A stretch of DNA of 64,000 nucleotides from an uncultured Sutterella sp. (GCA_958347955.1 CATVXH010000007.1:1-64000), one strand, 5' to 3'; shown: positions 26,060 through 35,920, counted from the stretch's first letter. Translations and numbers: made by a program. The notes: generated by a model not told the origin, from the letters alone.

Positions 26060-26082
26060 AACCCTTTACAAGGAATTTTCCC

Positions 26083-27363
26083 ATGTCTTTGCTTGAATGG
26101 TTGGCTGTAGTCGTCACGATTCTGACGGTTTATGCCTTAATTAAACGCTATGAAACGCGTTTGGTGCTTTTCACGGCGGGCTTTGTGCTTTGCTTAGTCT
26201 CCATGGATCCGCTCAGCGCGTTGAATTCGTTTGCTAAGTCCATGACTAACAATTCGTTGGTGATGGCCATCTGCTCGTCAATGGGTTTTGCTTTTATCGC
26301 TAATTACACCCAATGCGACCGCAGTCTTGTTCATTATTTAGCAGCCCCGATCCGTGGTTTAGGTGTGTTCCTGATCCCGATCTGCACGGCCGTAACCTTC
26401 TTCATTAACATTGCTATTCCGTCAGCTGCCGGTTGTGCCGCTGCCGTGGGTTCCACGTTGATTCCGGTGATGTTGCGCGCCGGCATTAAGCCTGCCGCCG
26501 CCGCGGCCGCCGTGATGGGCGGTACGATTGGTTCATTCCTCTCTCCGGGCACCTCCCACAACGCGTTCGTGGCTGCCATGGCCCAGATTGAAGTGATGGA
26601 TTTCATCGCTTTCCACGCTGTGTGGTCCATTATTTCCGCCTCCATCGTCGTTGTCGGCATCCTGCTCGTCTGCCTGGTTTTGGGTGACCACAAGGGTAGC
26701 AAGAACGACCATGCCCAAGCCGCTGTTCAAACGGCCGATGACGGCTTCAAGCCCAGTGTTCTTAAGGCTATCATGACGCTCATCCCGATCACGATCCTCG
26801 TTGTCGGTAACGTTTGGGTTCCCGCCATCAAGATGGGTGTGGCCCAGGCCATGGTTTTGGGCGCCGTCATTACTTTGGTGGTGGCTTACGCCATGGACCG
26901 TACCAATCCTCAAGAATTCTCCAAGAAATTCTTCAATGGTATGGGTAAAGGCTACGCTGATGTGATGGGTATCATCATTGCCGCCGGTGTTTTCGCCGCC
27001 GGTTTGCGCGCCACGGGTTTGATCGACACGTTTGTGGACGTTTTGAAGCACTCCAATGACATCGCTCGTTGGGGCGGCTCTCTCGGTCCGTGGATCATGG
27101 GTACGATCACCGGTTCCGGTGACGCCGCGACGATGGCCTTTAATGAAGCCGTCACGCCGCACGCTCCTGAATTCGGCATGGAAGTCAAAGCTCTGGGTGC
27201 CTTGGCCTTCTTGACCGGCGCTTTGGGCCGTACGATGAGCCCGATTGCAGGCGCCATGGTTGTTGTGGCCGGTATCGCCATGGCTAACCCGATGGACGTT
27301 GTCAAACGCACGGCCCCGGCTTGCACGGTCGCTGTCTTTGTGTTGGCCTTGTTCATGGTCTAG
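26083..27363 (+). CDS. dcuC: Anaerobic C4-dicarboxylate transporter, DcuC family
   Basis: A 426-residue inner-membrane carrier for C4-dicarboxylates such as fumarate, succinate and malate. Twelve or so helices; family segments include SSMGFAFIANYTQCDRSLVH, VGSTLIPVMLRAGIKPAAAA and GSFLSPGTSHNAFVAAM in the first half, and GSGDAATMAFNEAVTPHA in the second. ACAAGGA precedes ATG 26083. It is convergent with ansB; aspartate from asparagine can be converted to fumarate and exchanged for succinate, so the two may belong to one metabolic route. A structured leader precedes it and a terminator follows. Confidence 0.9.
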   Translation: MSLLEWLAVVVTILTVYALIKRYETRLVLFTAGFVLCLVSMDPLSALNSFAKSMTNNSLVMAICSSMGFAFIANYTQCDRSLVHYLAAPIRGLGVFLIPICTAVTFFINIAIPSAAGCAAAVGSTLIPVMLRAGIKPAAAAAAVMGGTIGSFLSPGTSHNAFVAAMAQIEVMDFIAFHAVWSIISASIVVVGILLVCLVLGDHKGSKNDHAQAAVQTADDGFKPSVLKAIMTLIPITILVVGNVWVPAIKMGVAQAMVLGAVITLVVAYAMDRTNPQEFSKKFFNGMGKGYADVMGIIIAAGVFAAGLRATGLIDTFVDVLKHSNDIARWGGSLGPWIMGTITGSGDAATMAFNEAVTPHAPEFGMEVKALGALAFLTGALGRTMSPIAGAMVVVAGIAMANPMDVVKRTAPACTVAVFVLALFMV

Positions 27364-27390
27364 TCTGAACGACAGAGCTTAACCAAGTTC

Positions 27391-27423
27391 AAAAAAGGGA
27401 AGATTCAGTTCTTCCCTTTTTTT
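27391..27423 (+). terminator. Rho-independent terminator of dcuC
   Basis: AAAAAGGGAAGA pairs with TCTTCCCTTTTT around a short loop, followed by a T run. It lies 30 bp after the dcuC stop. Confidence 0.85.
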
Positions 27424-27581
27424 GTCTCTAATGGTCCGACCTTAAAAAAAACTATCCCCTTTTTATCCGCTTCCCCTGCCAAAACAGGGAGTATGCGCCC
27501 CAGGAAGAATCCAAAGTCCAAAAATCAATCCGCGGCGGCAGTTAATCATTGGCTACGAGCTTCGTCAGATTACGACGACAC

Positions 27582-27619
27582 AAAAATATCCCCATAAAAC
27601 AATCGCTTATTTTATGGGG
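27582..27619 (-). terminator. Rho-independent terminator of ansB
   Basis: A perfect 10-bp stem (27590-27599 with 27610-27619) is followed on the minus strand by ATATTTTTG. It begins 59 bp beyond the ansB stop. The remaining sequence between this and the dcuC terminator shows no gene. Confidence 0.75.
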
Positions 27620-27677
27620 ACTTGCAATGCATGTTGTTATTACAACACGCTACAACGGACTAACCTTTCGGGCTATC

Positions 27678-28733
27678 TTAGTAGACTCTGAACATTTCCT
27701 GAATCTTCTTAGGATCGCTCGTCTTCGTCAAAGCCAATTGCAGGAGCAAGCGGGCTTTTTGCGGATTGAGCGAGTAGCTCACAAGGAAGCCGTTTTCAGC
27801 GTAGTTGGCGGGACCTTCAGGGGTCACGATACCGCTGCCCGTGCGGCTCGAGCGAACCACTACCACCCCCTTCTTCACGGCGTTAGCCATGCCAACTTCA
27901 GCGTCTTTGTGCATAGAGCCGTTGCCGGTACCGGCGATGACAATGCCCTTGGCGCCTGCCTTCACGGCCGCGTCAACCAAGACAGAGTCTTCGCTCGCGT
28001 GAGAGTAAATAATGTCCACACGAGGCAACTTATCAAGCTTGCTGACATCGAATTCCGTTTCATGCGTGTGCTTCATCGTCGTGTCACGCAAGAAGTAGTT
28101 ATGACCGCCGGCGATGTAGCCCAACAATCCCAGAGACGGAGCCTGGAAGGTATCGACGTTAGTCGTGTTGGTCTTTGTGCCGTCACGGGCGGAGTTGATT
28201 TGGTCGTTTAATGCAATCAACACACCGCGGTCTTGAGCCTGCGGATCAGCGGCAAGCTTCACGGCATTTAAAAGATTCATCGGACCATCGGCGGAGATAG
28301 CCGTGGCCGGACGCATGGCGCCCACGAGCACCACCGGTTTCTTGCTCTTAACCGTCAGATTAAGGAAGTAAGCGGTTTCTTCCAACGTGTCGGTGCCGTG
28401 CGTGATCACGATACCGCTGATCTTCGGATCGGCCAACAATTCGTTGCAACGCTTGGCCAGCTTCAGAAGGACTTCATCACTCATGTTGTTGGAGCTGATC
28501 TTGGCGATTTGTTCGCCGGAGACATTGGCGAAGTCTTTAATAGCGGGCACAGCGTCGATTAACGTTTGAATGGCGAGATCGCCGGCCTTATAGCCCGTCA
28601 CTTGTGTGGCGGAACCGGCGGTGCCGGCAATCGTGCCGCCTGTGGCGAGAATCGACACATTGGGCAAATCGGCCGCAAAAGCGCTACCGGCCATGGACAA
28701 GCCCAGAGCGGCCGCAAGCAAAGTTTTTTTCAT
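27678..28733 (-). CDS. ansB: Periplasmic L-asparaginase, type II
   Basis: A 351-residue secreted asparaginase that hydrolyses L-asparagine to aspartate and ammonia. The signal peptide is MKKTLLAAALGLSMAGSAFA. Both active-site signatures are present: ILATGGTIAGTAG with the catalytic Thr, and ITHGTDTLEETAYFLNL with the Thr-Asp pair; the Lys in GPMNLLNAVKLA completes the triad. GAGGAG precedes ATG 28733. It converges on dcuC, which fits use of asparagine as a fumarate source for anaerobic respiration. Length and signal make this the type II (periplasmic) form. Confidence 0.94.
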   Translation of the reverse strand: MKKTLLAAALGLSMAGSAFAADLPNVSILATGGTIAGTAGSATQVTGYKAGDLAIQTLIDAVPAIKDFANVSGEQIAKISSNNMSDEVLLKLAKRCNELLADPKISGIVITHGTDTLEETAYFLNLTVKSKKPVVLVGAMRPATAISADGPMNLLNAVKLAADPQAQDRGVLIALNDQINSARDGTKTNTTNVDTFQAPSLGLLGYIAGGHNYFLRDTTMKHTHETEFDVSKLDKLPRVDIIYSHASEDSVLVDAAVKAGAKGIVIAGTGNGSMHKDAEVGMANAVKKGVVVVRSSRTGSGIVTPEGPANYAENGFLVSYSLNPQKARLLLQLALTKTSDPKKIQEMFRVY

Positions 28734-28925
28734 GTCAATAACTCCTCAATTTAGAGTTGATGGGGAAGAGAACAAATAATCATTCATTTTATATTCTCTA
28801 AGAACTTTAGCTTAGAAGCAAGATGGGAAAAGTCCCTAACTTTTAAATTCATTGACAATGAGCTATTTAGTTTCGAAAAGTTACCTGAAAAATTTTCTCA
28901 ATCAAAAAAGTGATTTTTTCAGAAC

Positions 28926-31313
28926 TTAGAAAGCGTAACGGACTAAAACATTTCCGGTCACACCCTCTCGATCGCCCACATAACCTTTGGCACTGACGTC
29001 CATGCTCCAACGACTGTTTAAGCTGGGCTTCATTGTCACCCCCACTTCCATAATGCCGGTGTCTCCTTCAAGACTCGGCACTTCAAGGTTAAGGCTGTTG
29101 ACCGCGCTTTGAGCGTCGCCATCGAATACATGTTCATAAGCCACACCGACTTTCCACCCGGCGTACGGGCAGAATGCACCGGTTAGGCGGCCTCCGACAC
29201 GCAGTGCGTGCGTCATTGTGGAATCCATGTCTAGCTTGTCGTCATACTTGTTATGGAGACTGACATCATCTCCATCTAAATACGTGATCAAATAACGACC
29301 GTACACGTCTAAATCAACAGCATCGGTAATGTTAATCACGTAACCGGTCCCGGCATGGGCGCTGACATAGAAAGCGTCCGATTCATATTTTGCAGAGTCC
29401 CCGGCGTATAGACCGGTGAATTCAGTTGAAGCGTGACCGACGCGCAAAGATCCGTCTAGGTACCAAGCGTTATTGACCATGTAACGCGTGGCTAAACCGA
29501 TGCCGTAGTAGTCATGATCGCCTTTGCCTTTCGTGCCATTGACATGACTGTCGCTATCGGCCCAGCCAGCTTCGACAAAGCCGCCTATGATCCAATCGGG
29601 AGTAACTTTTATAGAAGCGCCAGTGGCGAGAGTGTAGCCATCCACATCCACACGAGAACCTGTTTTGTAGTTGGACGATCCCCCATGAACAGCGCCGAAA
29701 GCGGAAACCTCGCCGACTTTGGCGCTCTCAACCATCGCCGACAAACCCTCATCGGCAATAAATTCAGCGCCTTGATTGATAAAGGCCACTGTGCCCAAAA
29801 GCGATTCGGAAAGTGTTTTGGAGTTCTCTGTCACTGTTATCACAGGGTCACCGCCAACGGGCGAATCGGGATTATCTCCCGGATTTTCAGGATCCGGAGA
29901 GATGTCAACGACAGAAGCTTTTCCATCTTCCCAACTTTTCGTATCATCCCACGTTAAAGCCTGATCCGATCCTATCGTGAGTTCATTGAAGGTTTTACTT
30001 TCCCGATAAAAGGTCGACTCTTTTCCGATCGTTAAATTATTAAACGTTAAAGTGGATTCGCCGGAAGTGGCCAATAGGTAATAAGCAGCCCCAGGATCGG
30101 CTGAATCATTGACGAAAATGCTTTTATTGTCTTGTTGAGAGTACGTATTGGTATTATCCGTTACAGTGATAACGGCGTTGCTTGAGCTTGTATTAGTTTT
30201 GTCGACATTGAGCACCAGCTGGGCATAACCGGCAAGCGCCCCGACTTTATTGACCCCCGATGCTATTAATTTCCCATAATTGGCTACGGGGTGATACTGT
30301 GATGGATCTAAATTTGTACGAAGAGCGTAAACACTGAGATAGCCGGAAATTTCAGAATCGGCAATACTTAACACATTGGAGTTATTTGAAGTCGTCTCAA
30401 TAAATTGGTTAATGTCTTGCTGATTAGTTAAAGGCAAATATACGTTGATAAGCGCAATATCACCCTCAATGTCCGATTCTGTAATACTCATTGAATTATT
30501 GTAGAAAAAATTCTTTTCTTCTGCGGGGAAACTACTTACCGTTAAATCAATGCCATAAACTCTGCCGGATCCCGTAAAACTTACCTTGTTTAATGTGATT
30601 TCGTTGTTTTCAAATTGTCCGTAGAAATATTGAGATTTCATCCCCGTAAAAGCAGTAATTAAAACGTCTTGTACATGGATGGAGTTCGTATTAAATCTGC
30701 CTGCAGCAATACTGAATCCACTGATGGAATCATAAGCACCGCCCTCAATGCATAAAGTGTTACGGCTAAATTCTTGATTAATTTGACCCTCAAAACGATC
30801 ATTAGTGTAATCTGAAGGGTAAACTGCTATGCCTACAAGACTAATCGATTCAGATGCCCCTCCCTTTGATGAATTTTTAATGACTATGAAATTGTTATCG
30901 GCTACATTGTTCGGAGAGGTTCCGTATACATAAATACCTTGAATCGATACAATTTTGCTCAAATCTGCATCTTGAAGATCAAATGTCAGATTATTGTTGC
31001 TGACAGTGGCGACATCGTTTTCTCCCCTGTACAAAATTAAGCCATAAATCCTGGCAGGAGAAAGCTCAGAATGCCCATTTTGAAATTCTGCGAAACTAAG
31101 GATGGAATTATGATTGTTCAGAGCATTGTGATCATTCGATAAGTAAAGGACATTTTCGGCATCATTGTATTTGCCTGTTTGAATACTGTCTGCATAATAC
31201 CAATCTTCAGTAGAGGCCACAGCAGGTTCCGACCAGCCATTCAAAGAAAAAGCTGCCAGCACTGCGCTAAAAACCGCCCGTTTACAAAACTTCGTTGGTA
31301 ATAAAACTTTCAT
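28926..31313 (-). CDS. Autotransporter with C-terminal beta-barrel
   Basis: A 795-residue type V secreted protein. After a signal peptide (MKVLLPTKFCKRAVFSAVL to about EPAVAS), residues 30-500 form a beta-helix-like passenger rich in Asn and Ser with repeated N-N-[FILV] turns. A short linker DPENPGDNPDSPVGGDP is followed by the autotransporter barrel of about 270 residues, which ends in VLVRYAF, a terminal aromatic residue as needed for outer-membrane insertion. Met 31313 is chosen for the AAGGA site 8 bases before it; the frame is open ten codons further. Likely a surface adhesin; ligand unknown. No protease motif was seen. Confidence 0.87.
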   Translation of the reverse strand: MKVLLPTKFCKRAVFSAVLAAFSLNGWSEPAVASTEDWYYADSIQTGKYNDAENVLYLSNDHNALNNHNSILSFAEFQNGHSELSPARIYGLILYRGENDVATVSNNNLTFDLQDADLSKIVSIQGIYVYGTSPNNVADNNFIVIKNSSKGGASESISLVGIAVYPSDYTNDRFEGQINQEFSRNTLCIEGGAYDSISGFSIAAGRFNTNSIHVQDVLITAFTGMKSQYFYGQFENNEITLNKVSFTGSGRVYGIDLTVSSFPAEEKNFFYNNSMSITESDIEGDIALINVYLPLTNQQDINQFIETTSNNSNVLSIADSEISGYLSVYALRTNLDPSQYHPVANYGKLIASGVNKVGALAGYAQLVLNVDKTNTSSSNAVITVTDNTNTYSQQDNKSIFVNDSADPGAAYYLLATSGESTLTFNNLTIGKESTFYRESKTFNELTIGSDQALTWDDTKSWEDGKASVVDISPDPENPGDNPDSPVGGDPVITVTENSKTLSESLLGTVAFINQGAEFIADEGLSAMVESAKVGEVSAFGAVHGGSSNYKTGSRVDVDGYTLATGASIKVTPDWIIGGFVEAGWADSDSHVNGTKGKGDHDYYGIGLATRYMVNNAWYLDGSLRVGHASTEFTGLYAGDSAKYESDAFYVSAHAGTGYVINITDAVDLDVYGRYLITYLDGDDVSLHNKYDDKLDMDSTMTHALRVGGRLTGAFCPYAGWKVGVAYEHVFDGDAQSAVNSLNLEVPSLEGDTGIMEVGVTMKPSLNSRWSMDVSAKGYVGDREGVTGNVLVRYAF

Positions 31314-31548
31314 TTTCTTTTCCTTAGTAAGTGTTGGCAACAAAAGGTGTTGGGAGAATTTTTAAATTAAAGACAAGGAAATGATCTCTTTCCATGATCT
31401 AAGGGAGCCTGACATTATTGTAGATCTTTAGGTTAACCGCAAGTATCGTGAAATTGGCGCCGTAAAGAAAATGGGTGAGGAAAACAGGAATCGCAACCGC
31501 AATTGGAATGGAGGTAGCCGAAGACTTCTGAAGCGAAGAGCTAAAAAA

Positions 31549-32463
31549 TTAGGCTTCATTCTTGGAACGATGATTGCCGAGCACATAGAAAATGACGGCG
31601 CCGGCGATAAAGCTTAGCGCGGTCAATTCGGTTACGGTCACGGGTTCTTTAAAATAAAAGACACCTAAAAGAAAGGTAGTGATGGGACAGGTGTACTGGA
31701 TAATGCCCAAAATAGTCATCGGTATGCGTTGGGCGGCCAAGGAAAACAAAATCATCGGCACAGAGGTCACAATGCCTGTTCCCATGAGTATCCAACTGAC
31801 GCCGTCATCAAAACCGCTCGTAAAGTGTTGAATAAAAACGCCATTGAAACTCAACAGGTAGATAATGGCGGGCACACTCATCAAGACGTGCTCAATGCCG
31901 ACGCTTTTTAAGGGCTCAATGACGATTTTCTTTTTCAGCGCGCCATAAATTGCCCAAGTGGAAGACACAAGCACCGCAAACCAGGGAAAACGATCAAGAC
32001 CGGTGATAAGAACCGCGACGCCGATGATTGCCAGCGCGATAGCGGCGATCCGGATCTTTGAAAGCCGCTCGGAAAAAAAGACAACGCCGATGGCCATCGT
32101 GGCCAGCGGTGTCAGAAATGTGCCGAGGCTCAACTCCACCACCCGACCGACACTGACGCCAAGGATGTTCACGAGCCAATTGGCCGAAGCGAAAAATGTC
32201 GCCAGAAGCAACAACACCGTGTGATTTTGTCTCGGCGCGAAACAGAGATCTTTCAGCAACCGGAGAGTTTCGCCGAGCTTTCTTTTGACAATCAGCAGCC
32301 CCACGACAAAAACAAGCGACCATACAATTCGGTGCGAAAGAACCTCCACGCTGTCCACATCGGCCAATAAGGCCCAGTAAAGCGTGATTGTTCCCCAGAT
32401 GGTGTAGGCGCCGATAGCGCTTAAAATGCCGATTTTATCGGTCTCATTCTTTGAACTTTGCAC
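31549..32463 (-). CDS. rarD: EamA family transporter RarD
   Basis: A 304-residue, ten-helix drug/metabolite transporter of the RarD subfamily. It starts GILSAIGAYTIWGTITLYW, with HRIVWSLVFV in helix 2, and has the internal EamA repeat typical of the group (TPLATMAIGVVFFSERLSK in the first, CPITTFLLGVFYFKEPVTV in the second). Start is GTG 32463. RarD was named for chloramphenicol sensitivity in Pseudomonas; the natural substrate is unknown. It stands alone between the autotransporter and dpaL. Confidence 0.87.
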   Translation of the reverse strand: MQSSKNETDKIGILSAIGAYTIWGTITLYWALLADVDSVEVLSHRIVWSLVFVVGLLIVKRKLGETLRLLKDLCFAPRQNHTVLLLLATFFASANWLVNILGVSVGRVVELSLGTFLTPLATMAIGVVFFSERLSKIRIAAIALAIIGVAVLITGLDRFPWFAVLVSSTWAIYGALKKKIVIEPLKSVGIEHVLMSVPAIIYLLSFNGVFIQHFTSGFDDGVSWILMGTGIVTSVPMILFSLAAQRIPMTILGIIQYTCPITTFLLGVFYFKEPVTVTELTALSFIAGAVIFYVLGNHRSKNEA

Positions 32464-32542
32464 GGTTTAAGTCTTTCTTTCAGAAGCTCTAAAGTGTACT
32501 ACTCGGCAATGACGAAATCGATGGCGGCAGACCCGATGAGAG

Positions 32543-32580
32543 AAAAAAAAGTCCGTCATGACAAACGCATAACGGACCTT
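32543..32580 (-). terminator. Rho-independent terminator of dpaL
   Basis: On the minus strand, GTCCGT pairs with ACGGAC, extended by AAG/CTT-like and ATG/CAT pairs, followed by a run of eight T. It lies about 30 bp past the dpaL stop. Confidence 0.75.
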
Positions 32581-32609
32581 CGGAATATTGACGAAGAATC
32601 GGTCAGGCC

Positions 32610-33815
32610 TTATTGACCGCTTGGGTATTGTCCGTCCCAAACCACCCGACGATACCCCTCCTTGTCAGTGTCGCCTTCGGTGGAAATGCAAAGCACGTTG
32701 GAGTGCTCATTAAGACCCAATTGCTCCTTTAATTCCCGCAGTTGGGGATTTCTCAGAACATCGGCAACAAAGCCAAAGCAGGAAGCCCCGCTTTCACCTG
32801 AAATGATTCTGGGGTCGCCTTGAAGCGGAGCGCCGAGAATGCGCATGCCGTCAGCGGCAACGAAGTCCGGCATTGAAACGAAAAAGTCTGCGCAATACTG
32901 AAGCAAATCCCAAGCCACCGTGCAGGGAATTCCGCAGCAGAGCCCCGCCATAATGGAGTGCAACTCACCCTCGTAGGCATGAATCTGTCCGTCATTGGCT
33001 TTGGCGGTGCGGTACAAGCAATCGGCGCCGTGAGGCTCGACAATCGTGATGATCGGTTTGTCTTTGCCGTAGTGTTGCGCCGCGAAAGCCGCGATGGCGG
33101 CCGCCATAGATCCGACGCCTGCTTGCAGGAACAAGTGAGTGGGGCGAATTTCTTTAAGTTGCTCAACAATTTCAAGGCCGAGCGTTAAATAACCCTGCAT
33201 AATCCGGGTCGGGATGTCTTCGTAACCTTCCCAAGACGTATCTTGCACCAAAACGCCATGAACTTCCCGGGCTTTACGGGCGGCCATTTGAACCGTTGTG
33301 TCGTACACATAGTCCGTAATTGAGGCATCGGCGCCGAGTTTGCGAATGTTTTCCAAGCGCTCCATCGCCGTGCCCTTTGGCATCAGAACAATGCTCTTGT
33401 GTCCCAAGGTTTTGGCGCTCCAGGCAACTCCCCGACCGTGATTGCCATCGGTGGCGGTCACAAAAGTCAATTCGCCCAATTGTTTTTTGGCTTGCGGTGA
33501 GGTAACCGCCTCAAAGGACAGTTTCTCCGGATCCAGTCCCAGGCGTTCTCCGATCAGCGTGGCCATGCAATAGGAGCTGCCGAGCGCCTTAAAGGCATTC
33601 AGTCCGAAACGGTAGCTTTCGTCTTTGACAAAAATATTGGCCACGCCGAGATGGTTTGACAAAGAAGAAAGGGCGCGCAGAGGTGTTTGTTCGTACACAG
33701 GAAGCGTCCGATGGTAGGCCATCACCTCTTTGGCTTTTTCAGAACAAAAGGCGCCGGCGTATTTTGACTGTCCTTTTTTGTGTTCAAATTTTAAAAGATG
33801 AATGATTTTAGACAT
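32610..33815 (-). CDS. dpaL: Diaminopropionate ammonia-lyase
   Basis: A 401-residue PLP enzyme that converts 2,3-diaminopropionate to pyruvate and two ammonia. The fold-type II PLP site carries the Schiff-base lysine in RFGLNAFKALGSSY (near residue 76). Further marks are VTATDGNHGRGVAW and QAGVGSMAAAIAAF, and the YgeX/DpaL-type N-terminus with RTLPVYEQTPLRAL. Length is typical. In relatives the gene adjoins amino-acid catabolic operons; here it is single. It adds to the amino-acid-fermenting profile of the window. Confidence 0.92.
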   Translation of the reverse strand: MSKIIHLLKFEHKKGQSKYAGAFCSEKAKEVMAYHRTLPVYEQTPLRALSSLSNHLGVANIFVKDESYRFGLNAFKALGSSYCMATLIGERLGLDPEKLSFEAVTSPQAKKQLGELTFVTATDGNHGRGVAWSAKTLGHKSIVLMPKGTAMERLENIRKLGADASITDYVYDTTVQMAARKAREVHGVLVQDTSWEGYEDIPTRIMQGYLTLGLEIVEQLKEIRPTHLFLQAGVGSMAAAIAAFAAQHYGKDKPIITIVEPHGADCLYRTAKANDGQIHAYEGELHSIMAGLCCGIPCTVAWDLLQYCADFFVSMPDFVAADGMRILGAPLQGDPRIISGESGASCFGFVADVLRNPQLRELKEQLGLNEHSNVLCISTEGDTDKEGYRRVVWDGQYPSGQ

Positions 33816-34260
33816 TTAAGACCTCAAAAAGATGGTGTTAGCCGTTAACCGAGCCATTGTATAAATGTATTGTTACAGGAAAATAACAAAATCAACGTAA
33901 AACTACTTTTAACTGACGACTCCGTTACGAAAAACCTAATCAATATTGATCAGATATAAGCAAAATACCTGGCCAACAGCTGGTTTCTCTTCCTTCATCA
34001 TCGGGATGAGTTTCACTTCGAATCTCTCCGAAGCCAGAGCTCATCTCTCACCAAAACACCCTCTCGCGAGAGTCTTTCAGGCCTGCACAGGGTCTTGTCC
34101 CGAGTTTTCTCCCTTCTGCTCTGGGGCGACACAATGTCGCCGGCTAATTCTGAGATGATTCGGCTTAGCAGCCCGAGCAGTTTTCCGAATACATATTCTT
34201 ATTTTTCTGTAGAATCAAGAAAAATAAAAATCCAATTTCAATTTTTACCAAAGCTTGTTT
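33816..34260. other. Long intergenic region before the AAA ATPase gene
   Basis: About 445 bp. It contains the dpaL promoter region, a 12-bp palindrome ATCAATATTGAT at 33939-33950 that could be a protein-binding site, and no gene I can support. Two short plus-strand frames (70 codons each) have no recognisable product or ribosome site. Confidence 0.5.
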
Positions 34261-35436
34261 ATGTCAATCACTGCCCATATCGAAAGATCGCTCGAAAAAA
34301 CTTTGCGTAAAGAACGTGAGACAAATCATTTATTTTTAATTGACGGAATGCCCATGACGGGAAAAACCACATTGGTAAAAGCGGTGTTTGCCGATTTGGC
34401 CTATGTGGATCTCAATGATCTTTACCCGAGAAATCTTGCGCACACGCAACCTAAGGATTTTTTTGCCGTGTACGGAAACCGCTTGGTGGTTGACGGCATA
34501 GAGAAAGCGCCCCGGCTGCTTGACTTTATTCCTGAAGATGACAATTCGATGATTGTACTGTCAGGATATTTATCCGCCAAAGACAAGGAAAAGCTCAGAG
34601 ACAAGGGAGGCGTTATCCGAACCGTAATGCCGATTTCGCAGAGAGAATATTCTGAAAGGGAAGCATCTCCTTTGGGTCTATCCCCTATCGCCTTGCGCAT
34701 CAGTTACCCCCAACCGGGTTTCTTCGATATTCTCCGCAACGGATTTTTGCCTCGCAGTGATTTATCTCAGTCAACCGCGGCTTTTTATGAAAATTGGCTG
34801 GCTCGTTTTTTTGCCGAACATGTGCGCGACGTTCTCCGCGCCAATAAAGAGACACTCTTTTTTAGCTACATGAAGGTCTTGGCTCAGCACAATATGCAGG
34901 AGCTTAATCACTCGAAGTATGCCAAGGAAGCCGGCATCAGCTATGCCACCGCAATTTACTGGACCGAATTTCTTGTTGACTGCGGGGTGCTTTTGGAAAT
35001 CAGCTCTATGCAACTGTCGCAAAGGCGCCAGGTAAAGCGTTCCAAAATGACCTACGCCGACACTGGGCTGTTGGCTTTCCTTTTAGGATGCGCGAGCGCA
35101 GAAGAGCTTTTTGCGCACCCAACCTATGAGGGCGTTTTCACAGGATTTGTCGCTTCCGAAATTATCAAAAATTATGCGGCGGTGGGGCAGACTGCTCCCC
35201 TTGTCTATTACAGGGATACGGCGCACAAACATGTTGAATTGGTTTTGCAGACACCCAAAGGGTGGCTTCCGATCGCTTTTTTGAGTCGCAAGGCCCGTTC
35301 AGTTAAAGAAAGTATCCGGCACGTGGATGTGCTTATTAAAATAGGCGGCGACACACAAGACATTTTGTTTGTCTCAGACGGCACCTTAACCGTTGAGTCC
35401 ACTTCTTACCCTGTACTTTCCGCTACGGCGCTTTAG
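34261..35436 (+). CDS. AAA_14/DUF4143-type ATP-binding protein, degenerate
   Basis: A 391-residue protein with the layout of the AAA_14-DUF4143 family: an ATPase domain (1-170), a helix-turn-helix-like middle with EAGISYATAIYWTEFLVDCG, and a C-terminal nuclease-like domain. Walker A is intact (GMPMTGKTT), but the Walker B acid pair, usually DE, reads VVDGIEKAP, and the end lacks the usual acidic-Lys pattern (LPIAFLSRK instead of an IEVK-type motif). It may therefore have lost catalysis. ATG 34261 is taken as start; TTG 34255 is also possible. Its role is unknown; relatives are sometimes grouped with toxin-antitoxin or defence genes. Confidence 0.75.
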   Translation: MSITAHIERSLEKTLRKERETNHLFLIDGMPMTGKTTLVKAVFADLAYVDLNDLYPRNLAHTQPKDFFAVYGNRLVVDGIEKAPRLLDFIPEDDNSMIVLSGYLSAKDKEKLRDKGGVIRTVMPISQREYSEREASPLGLSPIALRISYPQPGFFDILRNGFLPRSDLSQSTAAFYENWLARFFAEHVRDVLRANKETLFFSYMKVLAQHNMQELNHSKYAKEAGISYATAIYWTEFLVDCGVLLEISSMQLSQRRQVKRSKMTYADTGLLAFLLGCASAEELFAHPTYEGVFTGFVASEIIKNYAAVGQTAPLVYYRDTAHKHVELVLQTPKGWLPIAFLSRKARSVKESIRHVDVLIKIGGDTQDILFVSDGTLTVESTSYPVLSATAL

Positions 35437-35471
35437 TCGGTACAATGCGCACTATTGAAAAGGAAAACGAC

Positions 35472-35879
35472 ATGCGTACTTTAACAATATTGGCTACAGT
35501 GACTTTGGCCGGCACGATTTTAACCGGTTGCGTCAATATGCAGAAATATGAAGAGCAACGCTCGTTGAAGCAGCTTGACTCCTCAACCTATGAACTTGAG
35601 TTGCTACAACCGTGGGTTGATCAAGAGGTCATCGTGCGTGACAACGCAAGACTTCAGGCAATCGATGTGTGCGGAGAGACAAAGCGCGGCATGCAACCCT
35701 TGCAGGCGATCTCCCGTTCCTCCCGTCAGACAGGCAATGGCGCCTACGTCAAGTACACATTCCGTTGCGTTGGTTTGATGGACGCACCCAAACGTGAATA
35801 CCATCGTTTAGGCTTTTATACGGATGAAGAATCCAAAGAAGAAGCCACGAAGCGTTATCGTGATGAATACGGCTTCTAA
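35472..35879 (+). CDS. Small lipoprotein, unknown function
   Basis: A 135-residue protein with a lipoprotein signal ending TILTGC. The mature part has two further pairs of Cys (IDVCGETK, TFRCVGLM) that could form a disulfide. ATG 35472 has AAGGA about 10 bases upstream; a longer start at 35445 lies inside the end of the ATPase gene's flank and lacks a site. No family recognised. It is followed by a strong terminator and lies 35 bp after the ATPase stop. Confidence 0.72.
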   Translation: MRTLTILATVTLAGTILTGCVNMQKYEEQRSLKQLDSSTYELELLQPWVDQEVIVRDNARLQAIDVCGETKRGMQPLQAISRSSRQTGNGAYVKYTFRCVGLMDAPKREYHRLGFYTDEESKEEATKRYRDEYGF

Positions 35880-35920
35880 ATTCAAAGTTGAACGATAAAG
35901 CCACTCGACAATTTAAGAAT

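Noticed and set aside
33946..34158. A 70-codon plus-strand frame in the long gap before the AAA ATPase gene
   Set aside because: No ribosome site, no recognisable domain, and unlike neighbouring codon use.
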